The notes: a model not told the origin generated them from the sequence alone. A stretch of DNA of 64,000 nt from Uloborus plumipes (GCA_038373865.1 JAXGGA010000458.1:162853-226852), one strand, 5' to 3'. Positions 12,875-25,969 are shown, counted from the first letter of the stretch. Program-made: numbers and translations.

Positions 12875-13489
12875 CATGCTTCTGACTCAAATAATGTTCA
12901 TGGAGAAAATAAAAGACTAACTAGATTTTGAACTAACCAGTACTAACTAGACCGTTTGAAGTTAGGTTTAGCAATATAATGGAAACTTTTGTAAGGTTGA
13001 CTAATGGTTTTTATATAGAACTTTGTTGCATTTGTGTTAAGAATTGGAGTAGCGTTATTTTCATTGAAAAACCAGTGATGTATCGTCATGCACTAAGTAT
13101 GGTACACTATATGACGAATCCTTGCATTGTTTCAACATTAATTTTTCTCTAGATTCTGTTCTCTTGCATTGAAATATTTTGTGTACAAGGGTGCTGTGGT
13201 ATACACCCCAGCTGTGGAAGCAGATAAGAATTCGGCTAGAGAAAAGGATATAAAAAGGTGAATGTGGCAATAAGCCTTTAAAAAGCTGGTTTTGACGAGA
13301 GGAGAGAAGTTGGAATAACAGTCCGAATGTTTAATTGATGTAATGACATTCCGAGAAGAGACTTTATTTTATATCTACTATTTTTAACTGTCATGTGTTT
13401 TTTTTTTACTTATCTTAACAAATGTTAACTTTTAGAATCTGGCATCCCTTCACTACGCATCCAATATTTGAAAATTCTGAAGTATTATG
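12875..13489. other. No feature recognised
   Basis: AT-rich spacer between two CACTG/ACAGTA copies; I see no coding, RNA or repeat signal in it. Confidence 0.5.
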
Positions 13490-13871
13490 CATTGTAAAAA
13501 ATGAATCTTGTTTTTACAGTAAAATACAGCTCATTTTATTGTAATAAACTGTAAAAATTGCTACTTTTACAGTACTAAACTGTAACATTGCTAATGTTAC
13601 AATACTAAGCTGTAAAATTGCTGATTTAACAGTTTGTTACCGTGCATTTTACAGTTTTAAACTGGAACCTCTGCTGCCAGTATTGTAATGTTGTTTTCAC
13701 AGTATAATAGAGCTAAATTTTATGGCAATAAACTGCAAAATTACTAATTTTACAGTAAGAAACTGTAAAATTGATAGTTTTACAGTTTATTACTGCGCAG
13801 TTTACCGTTTTAAATTGGAGCTTCGGCTGCCAGTATTGTATTGTAAAAACAGCAGCTCATTTTTTGCAGTG
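13490..13871 (+). mobile_element. CACTG/ACAGTA family copy
   Basis: Begins CATTGTAAAAAATGAATCTT and ends CATTTTTTGCAGTG; between them are two rounds of the ACAGT-rich block, each closed by a CTGCTGCCAGTATT or GGCTGCCAGTATT phrase. No convincing target duplication. Confidence 0.8.
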
Positions 13872-15131
13872 TATATTAAGCTCTTAATTTATGCTTAAAT
13901 TTGTGTCACTCTACGCTGCCATGTTATTTACACATGATATAAATATTTTGTTTCATATTTGACTAAAGCTATTTCTGACCGTCTACAAAAGATTTATGTT
14001 TCTCTTTGGAAACACTCAACGACGAAGCTCGGGGAATTTAAATTCAAAGATTAAAAACTCTAATAATACACACCAGCTTTTCATTTCCTTTTTTTTCCTT
14101 CACATTTTTTGCCACGTACTGTTTCTCTCTTCTCAAAACTCTTTTGTTATCTCCCTGGCATGCAAGGGCAATCTCAACTCTTCCTTGCTTGATGGATGAG
14201 GGGAAATTCTCTAATCAAAAAAACTTTCTCCGTGTTCCGCACGTTTGGTTGCAGTAGATATATTGAGTGTGAACGTAACTATGTATCTATTTTGAATTCT
14301 AGTGAAAGAGATTGCTATTAAGAATTCGCTTCACTGACATTTGATAAAAAAATCTCGTCGGCCATCTAATCATGCTGTCAGTCTCAACGAAATTCTTTCT
14401 CATTCACGTTAACGTTGGAAAACCTACTGGAGCCGGCAAAGAAGAGGCATGGTTTGAATTTTATATTTTTTGTTTAAAGGAAGACAAAATAATAAGAACA
14501 TGTTTAGTGATTCTGAGTCTATTCTGCTTTGACAAACCTCGGAGCCCTAAATAGAGTTGCAGAGACAAACAAAAGTGAATATAAATATTTCCGTAATGTT
14601 TTATCCTATGAAATAAAATAAACTTCAGATTCGAGTGAGTTTATTAAAGGGACCTGCGAAATAGCTTTTTTTCACACCCTAATTTTTTAATTTTTAACCA
14701 AGAACCTTCATGTTATCAGCAATCGTTTGCCATTTTGGGGAAAATTTTCAATCCTAGATCGGCCAAAATCAGAAGGTTTGAGGTGAAATATCTAGAGATT
14801 GCAGTACATATAAAACAAATGTTCTAGTTCTTTGTCACTTGGACAGCAACAAGGAAATCATTTGGTGCCATAACGGGCGAGTTCAATAGAACAATTGTCA
14901 ACAGAAAAAGCGCGTTCCTAAAACATGATTTTGAGGACCTCAACGCTCAAAACTAAATCCGGAAAAAAATAGTGAACTGAATTGGGATTGCATCCTATGG
15001 CTTTGTTGTTGTCGCTTGTCATAGACCCTTAATAATTACTATGAAGTGGGTGTACAATTGCCTCTAACGGTTACACTTCCTTATTAATATATAGAACAAT
15101 ACTAGAAAGATTTACAGCACAAACAAAGGAA
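13872..15131. other. No gene recognised
   Basis: Frames of 60-67 codons occur here but resemble nothing and lack coding character. The part from about 14990 to 15131 may be the body of the tRNA-like repeat that follows. Confidence 0.5.
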
Positions 15132-15219
15132 ATAACACCTGAGGCACTGGCAGGAATCGAACCCTGCAACTTATGCCTTTCGAAGTGGGTGAAGATTCTA
15201 CCTTAGCGCCACGAAGGAC
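15132..15219 (-). other. tRNA-like sequence, probably a SINE head or tRNA pseudogene
   Basis: On the minus strand there is a TGGCGCTAAGGTAGA stretch resembling a pol III A box and, about 45 nt on, GCAGGGTTCGATTCCTGC, a near-perfect T-arm and B box. The 5' and 3' ends do not pair as an acceptor stem, so an active tRNA is unlikely. A tRNA-derived SINE running to lower coordinates is the better guess. Confidence 0.55.
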
Positions 15220-15785
15220 ACACAGCTTCTGATTCCTTTCACTTCATTACTATCTCTAAATGACAAAAACTAATCCAACTACTTTTCAAAAAGGATCCAA
15301 AATGTTACTTCCAGTTATTTTGATTCTAAACCAACTGATTTTTTTCAGATAAAAATTGAAAATTACTGTATTGAATAACAATTTTTTTTACGTTATCGAA
15401 TGTATATGCATCACTGCTTGGAAAAATCCACATTACTTTCAAATGCTCCTAGTAAAACGCGGAAGATAGTCGTTACAGTAGCAATAATATTGTTTTTTAT
15501 TATTTTACAAGTAATAGTATTGCTACTTGTTTTATTGCTTTCTTGTCGAAGTAGTGTCTTGGCTTAACTGTGACAACAGACTGATATTTTGCATTTAAAT
15601 GATGTCATTTCTGCTTTGTTTAATCATTAATTGACTGAAATTTAGGCACGGTCATGTAAATTCATGTAAAAATGTTACTGACAGAAAATGCACTAAAGCA
15701 ACTGCAATCGAATTTTTCAAGAAAAGCAAAATATTAATTAAACACACACACACATACACGTGCGTGCGCATGCGAGTATAATAAT

Positions 15786-15855
15786 TTTAAAATAAAATAC
15801 ATGTGACACACAAACGTGTGTGTGTGTGTGCTTGCAACATGTATTTTATTTTAAA
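15786..15855. repeat. Perfect 19-bp inverted repeat around a TG microsatellite
   Basis: Arms TTTAAAATAAAATACATGT (15786-15804) and its exact complement (15837-15855) enclose an ACACACAAACGTGTGTGTG-type loop. A CA-rich tract lies just upstream (15743-15765). It can fold as a strong hairpin or cruciform. Confidence 0.8.
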
Positions 15856-15856
15856 G

Positions 15857-16548
15857 TTGTTCAAATACAATATTTAAATATTTGATGTCAATAGGAAAGA
15901 AAGCTGTGCGTTATGAAAAAGCGTATGTTCTGAAGAAAAAAAGTCAGTAAAATGTCATCATAGGCCTCATCAATCACGTGAAGTGTTAAGGAGTTAGAGG
16001 GCAGGCCGCAAAAGATAACGAATCGACAAAAAAAATTGCAAAAGAAGTATTTTGAGGTGAAGGAAAAAAGGAAGTGTCAAAAATACTTGTCTAGTAGTTT
16101 CTGATGAAGATCCCATAAATAATAAAAAAAAAATATACTTTTTTACTTTAACATATTTGACACAATGGTAGGTGCATGTGACAAATAGAACATATACTGT
16201 AAAAGGTTCTTGATTAATTTAAGCTTAATAAAGTGAATTTACGCAAGATGTGATGAAATTAATGAGAAAAGAGGGCAGAAATTTAGCGATTAGAATAATA
16301 AAATGCAATTCAAAGCGAGTCTATATTTTATTAGGCAAAATATAATTTAACGGAAAATATTTATAATATTTATACTGTAAAGTCATTCTCTTTAGAGTAA
16401 AACTTTAAGTACTTATAAAAAAAGTTTTTACAAGTAGTTTAACTTTGAATAGAATTCAAATGTGAATTCTCTTCCTGAAATGTTGCTCGTAATGCAGAGT
16501 AACTTCCTTTGCAATTTCTTTCTCTTCTTTTCATCTAAAACTCTTCAA
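15857..16548. other. No feature recognised
   Basis: AT-rich; no coding, RNA or repeat signal that I can support. Confidence 0.5.
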
Positions 16549-16827
16549 CACTAAAAAATGGATATTGTTTTTACAGTATTATACAGCTAATTTTATAGTA
16601 ACAAACTGTAAAAATTGCTATGTTTACATTAATAAACAGTAAAATTGCTGATTTATAGTAATAAGCTGTAAAATTGCTGATTTACTGTAATAAACTGTAA
16701 AATTGCTGATTTACTGCATATTAAAATTGCTAGTTTTACAGTTTATTACTGTGCATTTTACAGTTTTAAACTGAAACCTCTGCTGCGAGTATTATACTGT
16801 AAAAACAACGGTTTATTTTTTGTAGTG
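16549..16827 (+). mobile_element. CACTG/ACAGTA family copy, compact (279 bp)
   Basis: The shortest near-complete copy. Left end CACTAAAAAATGGATATTGT and right end TTTATTTTTTGTAGTG. The TIRs share CACT-(N)-AAAAAAT then TTGTTTTTACAGTAT. The interior carries five or so AAACTGTAAAATTGCT units. Confidence 0.8.
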
Positions 16828-18604
16828 AGCTTGCTGAGAATAGGAAGCAATGGTGTAATGAATACAAGGTATTTACAGTGGAGAATTACTGCAACTTGTT
16901 GAGTAATAAGCTACAAAAAAGGAACGTTTTGTTACGTAAGTATCTGGTGTTGTGTTAGTCCTGAATGATTTATCAAAGCTAAGATCTGAAGATGCCTGGG
17001 GCCCAAAATCTGTCAACTGTTGTGAAATTTTTAATGTAGTCAAATCACACTATAAATGAATTTTTGTAGGCTTGGATGTTTGGCAATTTAAATTAATTTT
17101 AATATAACTCAGGGCTAAATTAAATATTAGTTTAATTTCATGTTTATCATTTCTTCTGTATTATTTCCTCACCTTTCACTTTGCTTTTTTTACGGAGCTC
17201 TTAGTCATAGAAAAAAAGTGGAGGGTATTTGAAGCAGGGATTTATCGCCATTGATAAATACTCAGGTTTGCAGTCTAATAAGCTACTATACAATGTTTGT
17301 AAGTTTATTCTTAGCTATTCTCGACTTCATGGTAATAATATCAACTCTATATTTTCACTATATAGAGATAAGGTACAAAAACAGTACACATGGGGCTTTA
17401 GCAAATTAAATTTGGATGACTATTCAATATCATGGCAGACTTGTGAAATAAATTTTAATGCATATGACAATTCCACAGTAACAGACGGATCAGTTTTCCA
17501 CAAAACAGCTCACAAAGACTAGAAATATTCTTGTAGACTAGAATAATTCTTGTTTTGTTTCACAAACTTGTTGAAGAACACGGTCTTTACTAGCATAAAA
17601 TGCAGTCAAATTTGAAAAAAATCCAGAAAAAGCATTGAAATAACAGCATTTTTGCTGTAAAGGACGTTTCTCGTAAGACACGTCCGTTTCGGAGCCAAAC
17701 AATCAGCATATAAAGAATGTTTCTGGAAATATTTAAAAAAATAGCTGTATTTTATAAAAGTAATACAGCACCACGTTCTTCAAAACTTCATGCAACAAAG
17801 CATGGACCTAACAAATTTGAAGTCTCTGTAGGCTGTTTAGTGCAGCAATCGATGCTTTTTTCAAAATGGACTTGGCCATATGCCTTGAGTTTTAGAAAAA
17901 ATACAAAAGACATTATTCTACCTAAAAGTTTTTGGTTGCATTAACCATTTAACGGGCAAAAGCCTTTTTGCTCCAAAGTTCGCATTTTGCCTTATAATTA
18001 GAAAAATGAAGCTCATTTATGACCAAAAAATGTATTTTTTAAAATTTTGTAGTTGTGGCTTCTGTTTTTAAGAGGGGTGAGTAAAGTTAACCACCGTCCA
18101 TTACAAGCAATGACATTTCACTGACTTATCCAATAGAATAAATGTAATATACAAATAATTTCACAAGTAAATGTGCATTCTTTGTAAAACTATACGTCAT
18201 TAGTTATTTCAAATTACACATTTTTAGTTACGCATGAAATAAGTGATAGAAAAACTAAATACAATGTAAATCACCTAAAATACTTTTTAGTTTGTCTGAT
18301 GGAACAACATGAAACATGGAGCAGCTCACAATGGAACATTACATGTTGTACATAAAACTTTTGTGCGTTTCTAGTGCGTTTTAAGTTCTAGCGTGGTGGT
18401 AAGATATTTACCACCGCCTTAAAAAGGATTAAAGCAACATTTTGAGATTAGGGACCGGATGAAATCATTAATTAGCCTATACCCAAACAAAAGCAGAAAA
18501 AGCTTTCTTACACACGGTAAAAAAATTATCAAATACATTTTGCACTATTTCAATCTTAAGAATCTCATTTTCATAATAAGGGTCGAGCAAAATTGAATTA
18601 TATC

Positions 18605-18945
18605 CCAAATAATAATTAACTTTTAGTTTAAAAAAATTAAAAAATATGCTTTTAGGGTTAATCAAACTAAAAAGAACTATCATTAATAGTAAAGGTTAAA
18701 CTATATTTTATGATACTCTGATTTCTCTCACATTTTCAAAGCTATTGAATATCCGCTAAGTTTACATGCACTTATAATACATCAACATGTAATATAGTTT
18801 AGCTTTCAGTATAAACAATAGTATTGAATGTATTACTTTTATATTTGTAAAGAATGTGAATTTTATCTTTTATTCAGAGTTACATGTATACAAACAAACA
18901 ATCCCACATATGAAACTAATAAAAACGTATTAAAAAAAAGCCAAT
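18605..18945 (+). repeat. H repeat, copy 1 (with an internal insertion)
   Basis: Shares AGTTTAAAAAA..TTAAAAAATATGCTTTTAG and then ACTTATAATACATCAACATG, AATATATTACTTTTATATTTG-like and GTGAATTTTATCTTTTATTC blocks with copies near 29.4-30.7, 43.1-43.3 and 48.4-48.6 kb. About 100 bp of extra sequence sits between the two halves at 18659-18757. Confidence 0.7.
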
Positions 18946-20286
18946 TCTAATTGGTTCGTAAAGAAATATGTATCTTACGAATAGGCTCAAAATCCAGGAT
19001 TTCAGACACATGGCCCATTTAACGGCCTTTACATTTTACGTGGCTGAAAAGATGAAAAGCGAATAACGCATCTTTATCTATTCCTTAGCTTAAATTTTCC
19101 TTTCGCGTTCAGGCTGGAGTGGCAGTAAAAGTAATACCTAATATATATTTCAAGAAAAAGCTCCTGCCAGTGCTAACGTTAAAGTGATCCATTGCCTTCC
19201 TTTGCGGGAAAAAAAGGAGCTTTTCTTTAGATATAAAAAGGCAGTCAAAATTTGGGGAAATGGCATCATGTCATGTGCCTCGGGCATAATAAAATTCTAT
19301 GGATGGCTCCGGAGAGATACTACAAATGTTTAAAAGAAACAGAGCTTGGCCCCGTTGTTTGATGACTTTTATCAAGTATAAAATTTTGTGTCCTACAGGA
19401 AACCATTATTGGTCGGTTTTTGTATCGGCTAGATTTCGAAAGTTTAAAGAAAATATATCTTGCATGAAGATGCCCTATTTCGGGGGAAATAAATAAAAAC
19501 GAAAGTGTAGGCGGCGGTTTGTTTGCTTAGAAAAATTATTGAACGAGAACGTGGAAAAGCACGAAAAAATATTTTTGTTAAAGGTGGGATGTGTGCACTG
19601 TTTGAAGGAGAAAGATTATATCATTTATGTTTTTTAGTTAGTTTGTTCAACTTTTATGTATTGAAAAAAAAAAAGAAAGAAAACAGAACTGTAAGAAAAA
19701 AAGAAGTTGTTTTTTTGTAGAATTTTAAAATATGCTTTAAAGTACAAAATTAAATCATTCTCTAAACCGTATCAATACAGTTTTTAATGATTTTTTTTTG
19801 CAAAAAATTATGAATTAAAAATGTAAATATTGTTACACCAATGCTTTTTCAGTACTGGTTTCAGTAAACACAGTTTAATTGCGGATAACATGTAATGTAT
19901 ACTGTAATTAACTTAATATTGCATGGGATTTTATTTATAATATTTTTTACAAAAATGTTATTAAAGAGTATTAATGTTTGAACATTATTTTATCTTTAGT
20001 GAGATTAGTTTGCTTCCCTTTAAGTTGGTTTTTAAGTGAATTGCATTTTTTAAAATTCAAAATTTAAATACTCATTCTGTTTATTGTATAGGTAACCCAT
20101 GAAGTACACTCCTAATTGGTTCGATGTTTTTAGAAACTATGTTGTTCTAGACTAAAAAAAAACGGAATTTTGCTTCAAGTTTTCCCCTTCCTCTCCCGAC
20201 AATTTTGAGCATTTTTGCTTTTGATCAACTCCTTATTTTATCGTAAAAATGACATACTTGGAAATGATTTTAGATTCAGCAATGTA

Positions 20287-20312
20287 GGGGAGGGGTGGGG
20301 GAAGGGAGGGGG
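20287..20312 (+). other. G-quadruplex-prone tract
   Basis: Five G runs of 3-5 separated by 1-2 nt within 26 bp (GGGGAGGGGTGGGGG then AAGGGAGGGGG), conspicuous in AT-rich surroundings. A parallel quadruplex is predicted by the pattern alone. Confidence 0.7.
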
Positions 20313-22141
20313 TCCGTATTCTTTGAAACTCGTATTTTTTAAGCATTTAAGCACCGTGTTATTTGGAAGATATTTTTTGAAAACTGCATGGACGTGAAAC
20401 GTGGAAGGAGGCCTCCCCCGTTTATAGTAGAGCGATTAAATACTAGAGGGAGGGGGGACGGGCATAATGCTCAGCTAAAGTAGATCGTCGCTGAAAAATG
20501 GGTTAGCAAATAAAACTCTAAGTAAGTCTAAATCGATGACTTTTTTCTTGTTGGTTAAAAAACAGTAACGTTTTGCTTTTCGGTCAGTAAGTTTAAGTTA
20601 TAGGTTAAAATTTTTCACTAGAGCAAATATATTGCATTAAGAGCTACGTTTACAAGTTTTCAGTGCTTCTAATTTTGAGTGCCTAACAATGAGTTTCATA
20701 TTTAAACATTTATTTTTATGTATTATTATATATTATTATTTTACATATTAGTAGATATTTTCGCACCAAAGTTCTAGATTCAAATGCTGACGACTTAGGG
20801 GATGCATTTGTTTTATAATGCACCTATTATGATTATGTTCTAATGGTTCAAAGCCCACTTAAATCTGTAAGTTCTCTACTTTATCTACACTATACTGGGT
20901 AGGTAAAGAGCAGAATCTACTATTTTTTCTGTTTCCTCTTTTTTTTCTTTCTTTTGTTTTGGATTTCCGTCTTCTAGCTTACTTGAGTTTTACTATACAG
21001 ACAAGATGATTTAGTTTCCGCTGAAAATAAAGAGTTCAAAGAACTGAAAATTCCTATGTTTTGCTGGTATTTGTAGGACATTAAAAACGCGTTTTAAACT
21101 AAAAGTCATTTTATCTGTCCCTGCCCTTTAATGGATACCTTCCCTTGCCAGTGTAGGAAAACGTTGTGGATTGCAGTACGCAGCTTAAAAACTGAATAAA
21201 AGGTTGATCCCCATTGCTAAATTTCTCTATTTGGAGCCAGAAGGAAATGACGATGAATTTATTGCATAAAATTTTTGCTTTTCTTTTCCGTAATTCGCTA
21301 CACTTTAATACCTTTTTCTTTGTGTGCATGTTTTTTTTCAAAGTTTTTTAATCGAGCTAAATGTTTTTACTCAAGTTTTCTTTTTTAAACCAACAAAAAT
21401 GAAAGTGCAATTTTGAAATTAAACGACATCATTTACTTTATTCTCAAAATCATCGTGTCCCATGTCACACAAAGGTCTTTTTAAAACCATTCTTAATGGA
21501 TCCAATAACGCAAGCTTAGTCAAAAATGTATTTGCGAGAGTAGCGTTTCGAATTTTTCCATGAAGTTTAAATACCGGCGGGCTTCTATTGTTCTCTCACA
21601 CCCCATTATTTAATGGAGAACATTATACGCCAAGTTATTGCTCTCCCAGCGGGACGGAGCAGATATGATATCGCGATGCATCGTAAAGTAACGCGTTAAA
21701 TGTTTTGCGTGCAGATGATATTCTTACGTGTGGGATTATTGTCCTTGGATGGGTTGACACAAATTGAAATTTATCGCCGAAGTGGGGGAGTTTTATAATT
21801 TCTTTTGCCCCGTTCTTTTTTAAAGGGCAGGACTGTTTTCGGATGAGGAGGGATTAAATAAATTCATATGCGAAGAAAAACAATTAGAGAAGGTGATTGT
21901 GTAGAAAAGAGAATTTTACTGCTTTTTGTTTGATGCTAAGTTGGTCGTAAATTTTATGATTGTAGAACATAAAAGGAAACAAACAAAGGTAAATTAAAAT
22001 TTATTAAAATTGCTGGAAAAGAGCAGTAACATTTACGATGGAAAATTAAAAATGAATACATGTACATGATTTTTAAAACAGTAGTGGCCAGAAAATTATT
22101 TTCATTTATTCTAACTTAAAATTACCGAAACACGATAAGAT

Positions 22142-22635
22142 CAGTGTAGTTTGATTCCCTTATAATGAGCTCTGATTTAATGATAACCTGGTCTGAACGA
22201 GAAAACCAGAAATACTTGGTTGGTACAATGGTGAGTTTATGGAAGTAGAATTCGCTTTAAATCCCGTTTAAAGCGAGCAATACTTTCCTCATTTATAAAA
22301 TTCCTGCTGATTTTTGGCTTAGCTCATTCTTTTTCGGAAAAAGTGCTTTACCATTCCAAAGACAAACGAAAGTTAATGATGAGTCATATAAAAATTAGAC
22401 ATTTGTTGGTGCTAATGTTACATTACTTCCGAAATACTTATTGCCTGGGATGTTGTAACTCAAATTTTGGCTAAAGCAGGTTTAAAACAAGTAAGAAAAG
22501 TGACGAAGGTAATGAAAAATGTTTTCTCAGAACTAGTCTATTCATAATAGCCTTCAATGTGCAGAAAACTCAGGAGTTTATTTCAAGTCATTGGGATATT
22601 CTTTTAACCGATATTCTAATAACCGGGCTCCACTG
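22142..22635. mobile_element. Degenerate pogo/Tigger-like MITE
   Basis: The right end, read inward, is CAGTGGAGCCCGGTTATTAG then ATATCGGTTAAAAGAATATC, closely matching the left arm of the 171-bp element at 32365-32535, and it is followed by TA. The left end near 22142 (CAGTGTAGTTTGATTC) is only weakly similar and lacks a flanking TA. A perfect inverted repeat CGCTTTAAA/TTTAAAGCG lies inside at 22253-22275. Confidence 0.5.
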
Positions 22636-22779
22636 TATATACGAATTTCGTAATTTTCCTTACGCGCTAATTTTTTCAATTACTCTGCTAGAATGAACAA
22701 TTATCGTAGTCCCTTCGTGTTACTTTTTAGCGAGTTCATTTCCAGAAAAAATTGTATGATGTCACTTAAAAATTCAATG

Positions 22780-23034
22780 ACAAGTTTAAACATGAAAATT
22801 TTCAAAAAATTTGGCGACATATCGCCAAGTTGATGACAAATTTGGCGAAGGAAATGATTTTTTGAATTTTGGTTCAATTTGGCGCTATTGGCGATACATT
22901 GCATTGTTTCGTGGCAAACTAGGTGTGTACATGTTTGAATTGTTATCTTGCTCACTCTAAGGACTATCTTAGCATTCAAGGCCTCGACTAAGAAATTTAC
23001 ACGGTAAAGGAACTAATTTGGGGTTCATACCAGA
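22780..23034 (-). mobile_element. A6-flanked repeat family, truncated inverted copy
   Basis: The minus strand starts TCTGGTATG at 23034, just after a run of six A (23035-23040 read as T). It then follows copies A and B through TTTACCGTGTAAATTTCTT, AGTTTGCCACGAAACAATGC and ATCGCCAATAGCGCCAAATT before diverging near 22780. It lies head-to-head with copy A. Confidence 0.75.
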
Positions 23035-23838
23035 TTTTTTCTTTTTTTCAATGCGTATGGTTCCAGGGTATTATCCATATGTTGTATCCCATATGTTGCA
23101 TTTAGTTGCTCCGATTCTTTGAGTGTATTTTCCGCTGTATTTTATCCATAGATTGACATTTATTTCGAGTTATGTAGCGAATCGAATATATATATATATA
23201 TATATTTACTTTAAAGTTATATTTTTGTTACACTAACTCAAGTATGATGGCTAAAGTAAAAAATCTGGTATGGGTCCCATACTACTTCCTTTTACGTGTA
23301 AATTTCTTTGTAGATGTCTTAGTGTTAAAATAGTGCTAGGAGTGAGCAAGATACGAATTCGAACAGTTACACCCCTAGTTTGCCACGAAACAATGCAAAA
23401 CAAATGTTTTACAATGATTCATTTTTTAAATATCGCCGATTTTAACATCATTCAGTGGACTTTCGCAAAATATCGCCAATAGCGCCAAATTGAACCTAAA
23501 TTCAAAAAATATTTTTTTCGCCAAATTTGTCGCCAACTTGGCGATATGTCGCCAAGTTGGCGTCAAACACTTGGCGACCAAAAGCTTGGCGACATATCGC
23601 CAAGTGGTCGCGCCAATTCATATCACTTGAGTCTGCATTGAAATTAACACTGATTTACCCCTAAAAAGGGGTAAAACACCCCCTTGGGAGCATTCGAATG
23701 CAACCACAAGGGTAGGTGCATAACTAGACCCCCCTCAGAGCCTACATACCAAACTAGAAGCTTCTACGGCATATAGTTTTTGAGTTATACGACACACATA
23801 CATACATACGCACATACAACGCATACATACGTATATAC

Positions 23839-25618
23839 CAGGGGTGGCCAACCTTTTTAGGGAAAGTGCCACTATCTGGAGAGAAAAATCTCAACGTGCC
23901 ATATTGTATTTTTTCAACAAACTAAAAAATTTTAAAATGTTAAAAATGGATTTTAGGTTGACTGACTATGTAATTTTTACTCAAAGGAAACACTCTTTCT
24001 TGTAAATCTGAACAATTGAAATCTAAATGATAATAAAGATAAAACAAGTCCGAACTTAAGAGTTATCGTTAATAAACACTTTTATAAGTTCTGCCAATTG
24101 GCTTAAAAAAAAATAATTATAATAATATCAAACATTCTATTCCAAAAAGTTAAACAGTCTGTACTTAATGTGGTTTATGAGTCTGTATCTTTTTTACCAA
24201 GTCTTTAATTTTAGGATTATTTCTTGAGAATCCTAAGAAGTTTAAGTGTATTAAGTGCTATCAATTAATATTGAACGGTATTTAGCTTTTTCAGCATTCA
24301 TAACAAAAAATATTTGTTTAGAAGCGTATTTTGAACCAAATCTACAACAGCATCGGACGGCTAAAGTGTGTAAATGAAAAAAAAAATTGATGGTACAAAT
24401 TTCCAAATTTCTATATAATGTGGATCACTTTCTGTTAAACTAAGCTCTTATACGTATTTGATTACCAATGCAAAAAGTCAGTAATTCTGATTTGGATTTG
24501 CGAAGGGTAACAAGTAGTGTCTTGCAGAAAAATAGACAAAGAATTTGAAAAGTTCAAAATTTTTTTATGATCCTGAAAATCATCAAACCTAACACTGATA
24601 GTATACTTAAAATAGGAGTAAAATTTTCTCCATATATCATTGGAAAATTATTAAATTTGGGTTGATACTTTCAGCATTAAATTTAATGTTTTATTCTCTT
24701 TTTTCTTCAAAGTAGAGAGAAAGAAACTGAAGTTTCATCATAAAAGAATGTAGATGGCCTATACTGGTTTAGGAAACTTTTTTTGTATTATCTTAAATTT
24801 AAATTAATGAAACGCCGCATTATAAGCGATGACATAGCTAAATTTAATTGCTATTCTTCATTCCTAAGTAGCAAGTCTTCATTGCTTTGCTTCCAGACAT
24901 TTTAAAACACACTCGCTAAAATTCTAAAATCTTATGACTATTTTTTCTGTGGCCTATTGCACATTTCAATGAAGGAGTAACTTGCCATGCACTCCTATTT
25001 CTCCTGGAAAAGTTCACGACAGATTCATAGCTCTAATTCGTGGTTTGTTAATATAGTGAACTCTACAGGGTCACAAGAAGTTTGTGATAAATAATTCGAT
25101 GATACTTTTGAAGTTTTTTTCACAAATTATTTTCAAGTAATGTAACCAAAACAATTTAAGGATCTTCATTTGAGCAATTGTACCGAATTTTGTCCAATCT
25201 GGTTTCTTAATTTTACTTGCAGAGCTAACTTTTATAAAAATTTCATCACCCGTAGCTTAAACTATTGCAGATCAAGAATCCATTCTGCAGCATCGAAAGT
25301 TTCATGCGTGTCACGCACAAATATGCTTTACAAAGCATTGTCTGTAGCGTCACAACTTTCGTTGTATGTGTATGTCCGAAGCTAACGCTAAATACTTTGC
25401 AATATTGTAGTTAAGACAATTTGTGAGCCAGCCTCCTGACACTTAATCGTCGTAATATCATTATATTTATCAGTTCAAGGGTTTTAGTTTTTATCAATAT
25501 TTTTGAAGTCTACATTTTCCCCTCAATTTTGAAATTTTTTCCAAAAGTCTTCGCGTGCCACTGTTACTGCTCTGCCGTGCCACATTGTGGCACGCGTGCC
25601 GCGGGTTGGCCACCACTG
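23839..25618 (-). mobile_element. hAT transposon, 1.78 kb, decayed, 8-bp target duplication
   Basis: Ends are CAGGGGTGGCCAACC and the complement of CAGTGGTGGCCAACC. It is flanked by GTATATAC on both sides (23831-23838, 25619-25626). The related site without insertion, at about 29955-29962 in copy B, reads GTACATAC followed by AGACGTCACGAG, confirming the junctions. The minus strand carries remnants of an hAT transposase. The length is short for a full element, so it is internally deleted as well as mutated. Confidence 0.9.
25147..25380 (-). pseudogene. hAT transposase fragment (GTF2I-repeat-protein-2-like type)
   Basis: Minus-strand reading gives NESCDATDNAL, a stop, then SIFVRDTHETFDAAEWILDL, a stop, and after a frame change TGDEIFIKVSSASKIKKPDW. 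This follows the conserved hAT core seen in GTF2IRD2-like transposases: a D-A-T-D segment holding a catalytic Asp, IF-R, E-L-D-L, then T-G-D-I-F. Two in-frame stops and a frameshift make it non-functional. Sequence at 24200-25140 probably holds more of the C-terminal half but is too decayed to read. The residue assignments rest on family knowledge. Confidence 0.75.
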
Positions 25619-25969
25619 GTATATACAGACGTCACGAGAAAACTCGTCGTAACTAACTCGGGGGTGGTCGAAAAGGATTTTTCAGCTGGTTATATGTTGG
25701 CAGGTACGAACGACTCAACACATGAAAAACGACTCAACATTCATTTAGGGGTAAGCATAATAAAAATTTTGACCAAAATTTGAGGAAATTTTTTTTTCGC
25801 GATCACAATACTTCCTTTATTACGTAAAAGGAAGTAAAAAACGAAGTCTTCTGAACAGCAATTTGAGAAGCTGAACAAAGATGGAATGCATGTCTAAAGT
25901 ATGTTCATTTTCGGTCGTTGTATAATTTTCTGGTAAAATTCAAGGTACTATTATTAAAATAAAGGATTT

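Larger units (their letters stand above)
16828..22141. other. AT-rich DNA with little recognisable content
   Basis: Apart from the H repeat (18605-18945) and a G-rich tract (20287-20312), I find nothing supportable. The 97-codon frame at 17229-17522 and the frames at 17717, 19299 and 19523 match no family I know and are most likely chance. Confidence 0.5.
23264..25835 (+). mobile_element. A6-flanked repeat family, copy A, split by an hAT element
   Basis: Begins TCTGGTATGGGTCCCATACT and ends in a hairpin CTTCCTTTATTACGTAAAAG-GAAGT, with AAAAAA on both sides (23258-23263 and 25836-25841). Removing the hAT insertion leaves about 784 bp that aligns end to end with copy B (29406-30177). A perfect 20-bp inverted repeat CTTGGCGATATGTCGCCAAG / CTTGGCGACATATCGCCAAG lies at 23537-23556 and 23585-23604. 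No protein frame. The class is unknown. Confidence 0.8.

Noticed and set aside
15132..15219. Functional tRNA gene
   Set aside because: Good T-arm but the acceptor ends do not pair; kept only as tRNA-like.
17229..17522. 97-codon frame as a secreted or unknown protein
   Set aside because: No signal peptide, no homologous pattern; cannot be told from chance.
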